Assembly (NCBI GenBank): GCA_001790315.1
Contig: MGCE01000126.1
Span: 1,056 to 22,698 of the forward strand
Reading direction: 5' to 3'
Source: Candidatus Rokubacteria bacterium RIFCSPLOWO2_02_FULL_72_37
GTDB lineage: Bacteria; Methylomirabilota; Methylomirabilia; Rokubacteriales; CSP1-6
DNA length: 21,643 nt
The notes under the pieces: generated by a model
The model's database searches: none
Seen by the model: the letters and a program-made list of their open reading frames with translations, nothing else
What the model was told of the DNA's origin: nothing
Shown here: piece after piece, positions 8,879 through 15,540 of the stretch
Position numbering within the stretch: the stretch's first letter is position 1
How the letters are laid out: the number at the start of each line of letters is the position of its first letter
Position numbers and translations under genes: made by a program

Positions 8879-10441
8879 ATGCGTGGGGTCTTCACGGCCG
8901 AGCAGATGCGGCGCGTCGACCGACGCGCCGTCGCCGAGCTCGGCATTCCCGGCGCCGTGCTCATGGAGAACGCGGGGCGCGGAGCGGCCGCGGTGGTCCG
9001 TCGCCAGCTCGCGACGCTCGGGGCACCGGCCCGCGGGGCTCGCGTGGTGGTGGTCTGCGGGAAGGGCGGTAACGGTGGCGATGGCTTCGTGGTCGCCCGC
9101 TGGCTCAGGCGACAGGGCGCGCGACCGATCGTCCTGCTCGCCGCCCCCGAGCGGGAGATCGGCGGAGACGCGGCCGTGAAGCTCAGGGCGCTCCGCGCGG
9201 CCCGCGTCCGCCCGGTGCTCCTGGACGACGATCGCGCGGCGGCAGGCGCGCTGGCGCGCGCCGACGTCGTCGTGGACGCGCTCCTCGGTACCGGTTCGCG
9301 CGGCGCCCCCGAGGGGCGGATCGCCCGCGCGATCGAGCTCATCAACGGGTGCGGCCGACCGGTCGTCGCCCTCGACGTCCCGAGCGGGGTGTCCGCCGAC
9401 GGGGAGCCGCCCGCCGGTCCCGCGGTTCGCGCAGCGCTCACGGTCACCTTCGCGGGCTGGAAGCTCGGACTGCTGGAGGGCGCCGGTCTCGAGCTGGCGG
9501 GTCGCGTGGAGGTGGTCGACATCGGCGTCCCACGAACGGAGCTGGAGCGGGACGTCACGACGTTCGTGCTGGAGGCTGCCGATGTCGCGCCGCACTTCCC
9601 GCCGCGGCCGCGCGCGGCCCACAAGGGGACGTTCGGCCACCTGCTGATCGTGGCGGGCTCGCTCGGCAAGACCGGTGCGGCGGCGCTCGCCGCCGCGGCG
9701 GCGGTCCGGAGCGGCGCAGGACTCGTCACCGTGGCGACCGCCGCGAGCCAGCAGCCCGTCGTCGCGGGGCTCGTGCTGGAGGCGATGACGGAGCCGCTGC
9801 CCGAGACCGCCACGCACTCGATCTCCGCCACGGCGCGAGACGTCGTGCTGGAGCTGGCGGCACGGCGCGACGCGGTGGCGCTCGGGCCGGGCCTCGGACT
9901 CGACGCCGAGACGCAGACGGCGGCACGGGCGCTGGTCGGTGAGCTCCGGGCGCCGACCGCGGTGGACGCCGATGCGCTGACCGCGCTCGCGGGCCACCTC
10001 GAGCTGCTCCGTGACGCCCCGGGCCCCCGCTGCCTGACGCCTCACCCCGGCGAACTGGCGCGGATGTTGGGGGCCGGCACCGGCGAGGTTCAGCGCGACC
10101 GGGTCGCCGCCGTACGCGACTTCGCGACACGCCATCGCGTCCACCTCGTGCTCAAGGGGGCGCGGAGCGTGATCGGGGCTCCGAATGGCCCGGTCCTCGT
10201 CAATCCGACGGGCAACCCTGGCATGGCGAGCGGTGGGACCGGCGACGTGCTCACGGGGATGCTCGGAGCGCTGCTGGCTCGCGGTCTCCCGCCGGACGCG
10301 GCGTTGCAGGCCGCCGTCTATCTCCATGGGAGCGCCGGCGACATCGCCGCCGAGCGTGTGGGCGAGGAGGCCCTGTGCGCCGGCGACGTGATCGCCGCCC
10401 TGCCCGCCGCCTTTCGGAGGCTCGGTGGCGCCGAGGGTTGA
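8879..10441 (+). CDS. nnr: Bifunctional NAD(P)HX epimerase / ADP-dependent dehydratase
   Basis: Repairs hydrated NADH and NADPH. The 520-residue protein fuses two domains. The N-terminal YjeF/NnrE epimerase (about 1-215) has LMENAGRG, CGKGGNGGDG at 60-69 and ALDVPSGVSADG. The C-terminal NnrD dehydratase (about 235-515) is a ribokinase-like ATP/ADP-binding domain with KGTFGHLLIVAGS, LTPHPGELARM and NPTGNPGMASGGTGDVLTG (nucleotide loop near residue 450). Both halves look intact. The chosen ATG is four bases after the previous stop and gives the family N-terminus (FTAEQMRRVD). It overlaps tsaE by 17 bases, matching the common nnr-tsaE pairing. Confidence 0.95.
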   Translation: MRGVFTAEQMRRVDRRAVAELGIPGAVLMENAGRGAAAVVRRQLATLGAPARGARVVVVCGKGGNGGDGFVVARWLRRQGARPIVLLAAPEREIGGDAAVKLRALRAARVRPVLLDDDRAAAGALARADVVVDALLGTGSRGAPEGRIARAIELINGCGRPVVALDVPSGVSADGEPPAGPAVRAALTVTFAGWKLGLLEGAGLELAGRVEVVDIGVPRTELERDVTTFVLEAADVAPHFPPRPRAAHKGTFGHLLIVAGSLGKTGAAALAAAAAVRSGAGLVTVATAASQQPVVAGLVLEAMTEPLPETATHSISATARDVVLELAARRDAVALGPGLGLDAETQTAARALVGELRAPTAVDADALTALAGHLELLRDAPGPRCLTPHPGELARMLGAGTGEVQRDRVAAVRDFATRHRVHLVLKGARSVIGAPNGPVLVNPTGNPGMASGGTGDVLTGMLGALLARGLPPDAALQAAVYLHGSAGDIAAERVGEEALCAGDVIAALPAAFRRLGGAEG

Positions 10442-10865
10442 GCAGAGGAGTGCGAGCCCGGAGGAGACGGCGGCGGCCGGCGAGCGGCTGGGGCGCACGC
10501 TCGGTCCGGGCGCCGTGGTGGCCGTGATCGGCGAGCTGGGTGCGGGGAAGACGTGCTTCGTCCAGGGGCTCGTGCGCGGACTCGGCGGTTCCACCCGGGC
10601 GACGAGCCCGACGTTCGTGCTGATCAACGAGTACCGGGGGCGGGTGCCGGTCCACCACGTGGATGCCTACAGGACGACGAGCCTCGCCGAGCTTCAGGAC
10701 CTCGGGCTCGACGAGCTGTTCCGCGGCGACGGCGTCACGGTCGTCGAGTGGGCGGATCGACTCCTGTCGCTCTTGCCGCCCGACGCGATCCGCGTGACGA
10801 TCGAGGGCGTCGGTGACGAGGTCCGTCGTCTCATCATCGACCATCCGGAGCAGGGGGAGGCCTGA
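10425..10865 (+). CDS. tsaE: tRNA threonylcarbamoyladenosine synthesis ATPase TsaE
   Basis: A small P-loop ATPase that works with TsaB, TsaC and TsaD to make t6A37 in ANN-decoding tRNAs. The 146-residue length is typical. Walker A is GELGAGKT at 36-43. The switch/SPT segment is TSPTFVLINEY, followed by VHHVDAYR, LDELFRGDGVTVVEWADRL and a short C-terminal strand. It starts at GTG within the 3' end of nnr and stops two bases before the next ATG, so it is translationally coupled on both sides. TsaB, TsaC and TsaD are not in the window. Confidence 0.95.
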   Translation: MAPRVEQRSASPEETAAAGERLGRTLGPGAVVAVIGELGAGKTCFVQGLVRGLGGSTRATSPTFVLINEYRGRVPVHHVDAYRTTSLAELQDLGLDELFRGDGVTVVEWADRLLSLLPPDAIRVTIEGVGDEVRRLIIDHPEQGEA

Positions 10866-10867
10866 GC

Positions 10868-11896
10868 ATGCGCATCGGGATCGTCGGGGCGGGCGCGATC
10901 GGCTGTGTCGTGGGCGGGCTCCTCACGAAGGCCGGGCGGGACGTGACGCTCCTGGACCAGTGGCCGGAGCACGTGGAGACCCTGAAGCGCGAGGGCCTGC
11001 GGCTCAGCGGCACGTGCGGCGAGCACCGGATCCGGGTCAAGGCCCTGCACCTGCACGAGGCGCAGACCATCGAGGAGCCGTTCGGCGCGGCGTTCGTCGC
11101 CGTGAAGTCCTACGACACCGAGTGGGCGACCGCGCTCGCCTGCGCCTACCTGCGGCCCGACGGCGTCGTCGTGGACTTCCAGAACGGGGTGAACGACGAG
11201 CGCGTGGCGGCCGTGGCCGGGCGCGCGCGGACGCTCGGCTGCGTGATCACGATCGGCGCGGGCATGTACGAGCCCGGCCACGCGATGCGCACCGACTCCG
11301 GCACACTCGGCTTCAAGGTCGGCGAGCTCGACGACAAGGACACCCCGCGTGCCCGCGCGCTCGTCGCCGTGCTGAACGACGTCGCCCCGACGAAGCTCAC
11401 GCAGAACCTCTGGGGCGAGCGCTGGTCGAAGCTCGCCGTGAACTGCATGGCCAATCCGCTCGCCGGGCTCTCGGGTCTCGGGTCGGCCGAGGTGCGGAGC
11501 GCGCCGGTGCCGCGCCGGATCGCGATCCGGATCGCCGCCGAGGTCATCCGGGTCGGGCGAGCGTGCGGTCACGAGGTCGAGCCCATCTACGGGATCTCGG
11601 CGCAGCGCTTCGTCGACGCCGCCGAGGGCCGAGGGCACGGCGAGGTCGAGGCGGACATGGCCGCGAGCGTCAAGTTCCTCAGCGGCGGTCGGCCCTCGAT
11701 GCTCCAGGACGTGATGCGCGGGCGCCGCACCGAGATCGACCAGCTGAACGGCTACGTGGTCGCGCGGGGCCGGGAGGTCGCGGTGGCGACGCCGTTCAAC
11801 ACGGCGGTCGTCGATCTCTATCGCAAGCACGGTGTGGGCCGGCTCCGTCCCGACCCGAAGAACCTGGAGCCGCTCGTCGCGCTGCTCGCCCCCTGA
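10868..11896 (+). CDS. Ketopantoate reductase family protein (ApbA/PanE)
   Basis: A 342-residue NADPH-dependent dehydrogenase. The N-terminal Rossmann fold has MRIGIVGAGAIG (GxGxxG at 7-12); KSYDTEWA and DFQNGVNDE follow. The C-terminal helical domain has WGERWSKLAVNCMANPLAG with the expected catalytic Lys188, and a late GRRTEIDQLNGYVVARGRE signature. True PanE makes pantoate for CoA, and CoA would feed the neighbouring AcpS reaction. Many family members act on other 2-oxo acids, and this one is longer than the usual 290-310 residues, so the substrate is left open. The ATG follows tsaE after two bases. Confidence 0.85.
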   Translation: MRIGIVGAGAIGCVVGGLLTKAGRDVTLLDQWPEHVETLKREGLRLSGTCGEHRIRVKALHLHEAQTIEEPFGAAFVAVKSYDTEWATALACAYLRPDGVVVDFQNGVNDERVAAVAGRARTLGCVITIGAGMYEPGHAMRTDSGTLGFKVGELDDKDTPRARALVAVLNDVAPTKLTQNLWGERWSKLAVNCMANPLAGLSGLGSAEVRSAPVPRRIAIRIAAEVIRVGRACGHEVEPIYGISAQRFVDAAEGRGHGEVEADMAASVKFLSGGRPSMLQDVMRGRRTEIDQLNGYVVARGREVAVATPFNTAVVDLYRKHGVGRLRPDPKNLEPLVALLAP

Positions 11897-11967
11897 GGTC
11901 GCGGGCGGTCAGCGAGGAGAGCGTATCGGAATCGACGCGTTGACGCGTTCCGGGCGGCGGGCTAGGG
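11897..11967. other. Short gap upstream of radC with tandem 8-mer
   Basis: The 71-bp gap contains GACGCGTT twice in direct succession (11934-11941 and 11942-11949), about 20 bases before the radC ATG. It could be an operator or a chance repeat. No clear promoter hexamers are seen. Confidence 0.25.
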
Positions 11968-12648
11968 ATGGACATGGCCATCCGGGATCAGCCCCGCCAG
12001 GAGCGCCCGCGCGAGCGGCTCTACTGGAACGGCCCCGAGGCGCTGGCCGACGCCGAGCTGCTGGCCTTACAGCTCGGCTCGGGCACGGCAGGGCGGAGCG
12101 CCTCGGACGTGGCGCGCGAGATGCTGGCCACCTACGGATCTCTCGCCGAGGTCGCCGCCCGTGAGGTGACCGAGCTCGCGCGCGTGATGGGCGTCGGTCC
12201 GGCCAAGGCCGCGCGCCTCGTCGCGGCGTTCGAGCTCGGCCGGAGGCTCCGCGCGCGGACGCCGGGCGTGCGGGTCGTGCTGTCCGCGCCCGCAGACGTC
12301 TATGCGGCGTTCGGCCCGCTGATGGAGGATCTGCCGCGGGAGGTGTTCCGGGTTGCGCTGCTCGACGCACAGAACGGGCTGCTGCGCGACCGGGTGGTCT
12401 CCGAGGGCACGCTCTCGGCAAGCCTGGTCCATCCGCGGGAGGTCTTCAAGCCCGCCCTCCTCGAGCCCGCGGCGTCGGTCATCCTCTTGCACAACCACCC
12501 GAGCGGCGACCCGACCCCGAGCCGCGAGGACATCCGGCTGACGCGCCAGCTCGTGGAGTGCGCCCGCCTGCTCGACCTCCGGGTGCACGATCACCTGGTG
12601 ATCGGACGCGGCCGGTACGTCAGCCTGGCCGAGCGCGGTATCATCTAG
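11968..12648 (+). CDS. radC: RadC/JAB-domain DNA repair-associated protein
   Basis: A 226-residue protein of the RadC family. The N-terminal part (about 12-95) has RPRERLYWNGPEALADAELLA and a helix-hairpin-helix motif (VMGVGPAKAARLVAA). The C-terminal JAB1/MPN metalloprotease-like domain has LLHNHPSGDPTPSREDI with the JAMM ligands His175, His177 and Asp181. The family is widespread, yet its biochemical role remains unclear; the name reflects an old link to radiation sensitivity. A start at ATG 11968 is supported by the adjacent AGGG; an alternative ATG lies two codons in. Confidence 0.92.
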   Translation: MDMAIRDQPRQERPRERLYWNGPEALADAELLALQLGSGTAGRSASDVAREMLATYGSLAEVAAREVTELARVMGVGPAKAARLVAAFELGRRLRARTPGVRVVLSAPADVYAAFGPLMEDLPREVFRVALLDAQNGLLRDRVVSEGTLSASLVHPREVFKPALLEPAASVILLHNHPSGDPTPSREDIRLTRQLVECARLLDLRVHDHLVIGRGRYVSLAERGII

Positions 12649-12652
12649 GAGC

Positions 12653-13099
12653 ATGTCCATCCGGGTCCACACCGTCGGCCACGTGGTCCTGAAGGTGCGG
12701 GATCTCGAGCGCTCGGCGCGGTTCTACCGCGACGTGCTGGGGCTCAAAGAGGTCGCGCGGTTCCCCGGCCACATGGTCTTCTTCTCCGCCGGCGAGAACC
12801 ACCACGATCTGGCGATCCTCGCGGTCGGCGAGGGGGCGCCCTCGCCCGCGCGCGACGCCGTTGGCCTCTACCACGTGGCCTTCAAGATCGGCACCGCGAT
12901 CGAGGATCTGAGGGCGGCGAAGGCCCACCTCGAAGCGCACGGGGTGGGTCCTCTCCGCCTGACGGACCATCGCGTGAGTCAGTCGATCTACCTGAACGAT
13001 CCGGACGGCAACGGACTCGAGCTGTTCGTGGACGCCGATCCGCGGATCTGGCGCGACGATCCGGCCTCCGTCGCGACGATCGCGCCGCTCGATCTCTAG
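12653..13099 (+). CDS. VOC-fold glyoxalase / extradiol dioxygenase family protein
   Basis: A 148-residue protein with the paired beta-alpha-beta-beta-beta modules of the vicinal oxygen chelate superfamily: VGHVVLKVRDLERSARFYRDVLGL (9-31) and GLYHVAFKI (71-79), ending SIYLNDPDGNGLELF (111-125). The metal triad His10, His74 and Glu123 is complete, in the arrangement found in catechol-2,3-dioxygenase-like enzymes. Substrate unknown. The ATG is preceded by AGGAG, which overlaps the radC stop (TAGGAGCATG). A -10-like TATCAT at 12639-12644 could also start transcription directly at this gene. Confidence 0.85.
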   Translation: MSIRVHTVGHVVLKVRDLERSARFYRDVLGLKEVARFPGHMVFFSAGENHHDLAILAVGEGAPSPARDAVGLYHVAFKIGTAIEDLRAAKAHLEAHGVGPLRLTDHRVSQSIYLNDPDGNGLELFVDADPRIWRDDPASVATIAPLDL

Positions 13100-13113
13100 G
13101 CCGCCCCGCGGCT
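13099..13113. terminator. Hairpin between convergent genes
   Basis: GCCGC-CCC-GCGGC is a perfect 5-bp stem that fills the 13-bp gap between the stop codons of the VOC gene (+) and the small minus-strand gene. Position suggests a bidirectional termination or stabilising hairpin. There is only a short T-run (CCTTT) on the + side, so intrinsic termination is uncertain. Confidence 0.35.
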
Positions 13114-13355
13114 CAGCCTTTCGCCAGCTTCTCGATATCCTTGCGCGACATGGTCTGCAGGCGAGAGAGCAACGTCTTGACCCGGCGCTCGGACGAGTGG
13201 TCGGCGAGGATCAGCCTCTTCGACTTCGTCCCGTTGGCGATGAACGCGACCCAGTCATCGAGGTCCGGCGTGCCTCGCCAGGCGACCGTGATCCCGCTGT
13301 GGCGCAGACGCCGCCGGCCTTCGACCTTCGCGAGCGGTTTTCGGCTCCCGTCCAT
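13113..13355 (-). CDS. Small basic protein of unknown function
   Basis: Codes for 80 residues that I do not recognise. The protein is basic, with the core LDDWVAFIANGTKSKRLILADH in its middle and a Lys/Arg-rich C-terminal helix (SERRVKTLLSRLQTMSRKDIEKLAKG). No signal peptide, membrane segment or cysteine pair is visible. On the minus strand the ATG is preceded by TAAGGAG at a spacing of about 11 bases, a good ribosome binding site and the main argument that it is real. Its composition is less GC-extreme than the neighbours. A DNA-binding or regulatory role is conceivable from its charge but is not shown. Confidence 0.55.
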   Translation of the reverse strand: MDGSRKPLAKVEGRRRLRHSGITVAWRGTPDLDDWVAFIANGTKSKRLILADHSSERRVKTLLSRLQTMSRKDIEKLAKG

Positions 13356-13687
13356 CGCTCTGGGTGCTCCTTAGAAGGTGCCGGTCGGAATGGACCGAGG
13401 ACTCGTGGTGAGCACGTCGAACAACATTGCTCGCCAACCTTACGAGCGCCGCCATGGGAGGTCAAGGTCTCGTTTGTCGGCGAAACATGCGTTCGACGGC
13501 GCGCCGGCTCCAGCCCGGGCGCGTGAAATCTGGAAATCTTTGGCGCGGTGCCGTCCGTGGACGAACGGATCGTCACATTTCGGCAGTCTGTCTCTGGAAG
13601 CGCGCCAGACCGTGCGAATCTGTCGTCTGTGGATAGCTGTGGACATGTGGATAAGCTGTGTGCAGTTTCGGGGGACAGACGGCGGCG
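13356..13687. other. Non-coding region between pyrD and the small gene
   Basis: This 332-bp stretch lacks a convincing gene on either strand; short frames across it carry no recognisable domain. It is less GC-rich than the coding sequence around it, most clearly at 13520-13545 and 13610-13675. The right end carries the DnaA-box-like cluster listed separately. The remainder has no clear repeat, tRNA or promoter apart from the ribosome binding site of the small minus-strand gene at its left edge. Confidence 0.5.
13628..13654 (-). promoter_or_regulatory. Cluster of three DnaA-box-like 9-mers
   Basis: Read on the minus strand, the order is TTATCCACA (13654-13646, perfect bacterial consensus), ATGTCCACA (13646-13638) and CTATCCACA (13636-13628). 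All three share TCCACA and the same orientation, and they sit almost end to end. A weaker CTGCACACA (13665-13657) precedes them. The cluster starts about 35 bases downstream of the pyrD stop, in the least GC-rich part of the window. It could be part of an origin, a DnaA titration site, or a DnaA-regulated promoter region for the small minus-strand gene. No dnaA, dnaN or parAB genes are near. Confidence 0.55.
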
Positions 13688-14674
13688 TCAGGCGGAGGCG
13701 ACCAGCTCCTCGAGGATGCGACGGGCGAGGATCGGGCCCCGCGTGATGAACCCGGTGAAGTAACCGACTGCGTTCGCGCCCGCGCGCAGGAGTGCCTGCG
13801 CTTTCGCGGGCGTGTCGACCCCGCCCGTGCCGATGATCTCGAGCGCCGCGCCGAACTTCTCGCGCGTCCGGCGCACGTTGGCGAGCGTCGCGCCGAAGAT
13901 CTCGGGCCCCGAGAGGCCGCCGGACCCCTGCGACAGGCGCGGCTCCTCGATGCGCCGGGTGTTGCCGTAGTTCACGATGCCGACGCCGGCATCGAGCGCC
14001 GCGGGGATGATCTCGCGCTCGTTGACCTCGGCGAAGTCGGGCGACAGCTTCACGATGAGCGGCTTCGCGGTGGCCGCCCGCACCCGCTCGAGCAGAATCC
14101 GGAGTTCGTGCGGCCGCGCGCTCCACTCGTAGACGAGCTTGGTGTTGGGCGAGGAGATGTTGAACTCGACGAGCTCGCCGAGCGGCCCGAGCTCACGGAC
14201 GAGCGTGACGTAGTCCTCCACGGTCTCGCCGGCGACGCTCACGATCAGCGGCACCCGATGGTCGAACCCGCGGAGCGAGGCGCGGAACGCCTCGACGCCC
14301 GGGTTCTGGAAGCCGTTGCAGTTGACGAGCCCCGGCCCCGAGGCGGTCCGAGTGCGCACGAGGTTCGGCTCCGGGTGGCCGGGCCGCGGCCCGAGCGTGA
14401 TCGACTTCGCGGTGACCGCGCCGAAGCCGAGGCCCATCGTCCGGCGGAGGATCCGGGGATCGTAGTACATCGCCGCGAGGATCAGCGGGTTCTCCAGGCG
14501 CACCCCGCCGAGCGTGATCGCCAGGCGCGGGTCCTCCAGGCGGAAGACCGGCAGGCGGTCCAGGGGGAGCATGCGCAGCGCGCTTTGCCCGAACGCGATG
14601 GCCGTCGGCTCGGGCAGGCGGCACAGGAGACCGTCGTAAAGGAGGCGATACAGGGCGGCGATCAGTCGGCTCAT
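13688..14674 (-). CDS. pyrD: Dihydroorotate dehydrogenase family protein (class 2-like)
   Basis: An FMN barrel enzyme that oxidises dihydroorotate to orotate in pyrimidine synthesis. The product has 328 residues. The N-terminus (ALYRLLYDGLLCRLPEPTAIAF) resembles the short membrane-associating helices of quinone-dependent class 2 enzymes. LEDPRLAITLGGVRLENPLILAA leads into the barrel. The active-site loop is FNISSPNTKL, with Ser175 as the probable base (class 2 uses Ser, class 1 Cys). GGLSGPEIF, the phosphate-binding IGTGGV and AVGYFTGFITRGP follow. It departs from the usual pattern at AAMYYDP, where class 2 has AGFDK, and at LVNCNGFQN. A related FMN dehydrogenase is possible. It is one of only two minus-strand genes here. 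Confidence 0.82.
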   Translation of the reverse strand: MSRLIAALYRLLYDGLLCRLPEPTAIAFGQSALRMLPLDRLPVFRLEDPRLAITLGGVRLENPLILAAMYYDPRILRRTMGLGFGAVTAKSITLGPRPGHPEPNLVRTRTASGPGLVNCNGFQNPGVEAFRASLRGFDHRVPLIVSVAGETVEDYVTLVRELGPLGELVEFNISSPNTKLVYEWSARPHELRILLERVRAATAKPLIVKLSPDFAEVNEREIIPAALDAGVGIVNYGNTRRIEEPRLSQGSGGLSGPEIFGATLANVRRTREKFGAALEIIGTGGVDTPAKAQALLRAGANAVGYFTGFITRGPILARRILEELVASA

Positions 14675-14690
14675 GCGGCAGGGCCGACCG

Positions 14691-14696
14691 AGAATA
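14691..14696 (-). promoter_or_regulatory. Possible -10 element of pyrD
   Basis: TATTCT on the minus strand ends 16 bases before the pyrD ATG, so the leader would be about 10 bases. No convincing -35 box is present. It lies within the 74-bp divergent region shared with the + strand promoter of the next gene. Confidence 0.3.
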
Positions 14697-14707
14697 ACAC
14701 ACGGTTC

Positions 14708-14736
14708 TTGACGATGGCGACTCCGCCATTTAGGGT
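14708..14736 (+). promoter_or_regulatory. Promoter with operator-like dyad in the spacer
   Basis: TTGACG (14708-14713) and TAGGGT (14731-14736) are separated by exactly 17 bp, a good sigma-70-type pair for a GC-rich genome. The spacer is occupied by a perfect inverted repeat, ATGGCG-ACTC-CGCCAT (14714-14729). A dyad centred between -35 and -10 is the arrangement used by MerR-type activators and by simple repressors. The expected transcription start is about 14743, just ahead of the operon of ketosynthase genes. Confidence 0.5.
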
Positions 14737-14748
14737 AAGGGAGCGGCG

Positions 14749-15540
14749 TTGAACATCGTGATTCCTCGCGCTGTTTTCCTCTTCGCCACCGCGCTGCTTG
14801 CCGGCGCCTGTGCCACGCGACCGCTTCCGGCGCCCGCGACCGGGGCGGCCGGCGATGGGCTGGCCGTGCCCGGGTTCGTGTTCGAGCGCGACACCTTCGC
14901 CTTCCCCAACGAGATCCGTGCGCGCCACCCGGATGCGGAGGATCTCTACGCCAACTACTGCTTCGTGCTCGCGAGGGGTGTCCGGCAGTTCAGCCAGTTC
15001 GCACGCTTCGATCCCGCCCTGCCGAGGCTCGATCACGACGGCTACGTCGAGCGCGTGCGCCGCATCGGCGCATATCCCCCCTGGGAGGCGGCGCTGCCGC
15101 CGGACGACCGGATCGTGATCCCCGGCTACGCGAGCCTCCGTGAGTTCTCCCGTGCGGAGGAGGCGGCCGTGAAAGAAGGACTCGGGGGCCGCTTCTGGAC
15201 GCTCGTGCACTGGACGAACTGGCGGGTCACGTTCCCGGTGACCGGCGCGCACCAGGAGACCGTGGCGCGCGAGGTGCTGGACGAGCTTCGCGCCGGTCGC
15301 CTCGTGCAGTTGCTCGTCACGAACTGGCCCAAGCCGGAACTCAACCACACCGTCGTCGCCTTCGCCGCGCGTGAGAGCGCCCGCGGCGTCGAGTTCGTCG
15401 TCTGGGACCCGAACGACCCCGACATCCCGGGGGTCGTCCTCTTCGAGCGCGAGGCGAGGCGGTTCTGGGCGACCCGCCTCTACGATACGGAGCCCGGCGC
15501 CATCCGCGCGTTCCGGATGTACTACTCACGGCTCCTGTGA
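14749..15540 (+). CDS. Lipoprotein with possible papain-like fold
   Basis: Encodes 263 residues from a TTG start preceded by AAGGGAG (14737-14743). GTG at 14758 is an alternative and keeps the signal peptide. The N-terminus has a hydrophobic stretch (AVFLFATALLAGAC) and Cys21 as the likely lipidation site; the lipobox is slightly atypical. The mature part has ANYCFVLARG (Cys71), LNHTVVAF (His200) and VVWDPNDP (Asp220). The order Cys, His, Asp with a Trp-Asp-Pro strand is reminiscent of papain-like cysteine peptidases or transacylases. I do not recognise a named family, and this assignment is inference. It is the first gene of the ketosynthase operon, and its stop overlaps the next start (TGATG), so it probably serves that pathway at the envelope. 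Confidence 0.6.
   Translation: MNIVIPRAVFLFATALLAGACATRPLPAPATGAAGDGLAVPGFVFERDTFAFPNEIRARHPDAEDLYANYCFVLARGVRQFSQFARFDPALPRLDHDGYVERVRRIGAYPPWEAALPPDDRIVIPGYASLREFSRAEEAAVKEGLGGRFWTLVHWTNWRVTFPVTGAHQETVAREVLDELRAGRLVQLLVTNWPKPELNHTVVAFAARESARGVEFVVWDPNDPDIPGVVLFEREARRFWATRLYDTEPGAIRAFRMYYSRLL

Noticed and set aside
11934..11949. Tandem GACGCGTT before radC as a regulatory site
   Set aside because: Only two copies of a GC-rich 8-mer and no promoter beside them; kept as a note only.
13440..13620. Possible tRNA or attachment-site remnant beside pyrD
   Set aside because: No cloverleaf arms or T-loop could be drawn, and no integrase gene is near.
13628..13654. Firm call of the chromosomal origin
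   Set aside because: Three boxes alone are too few, there is no dnaA/dnaN or partition gene nearby, and skew cannot be judged from this window.
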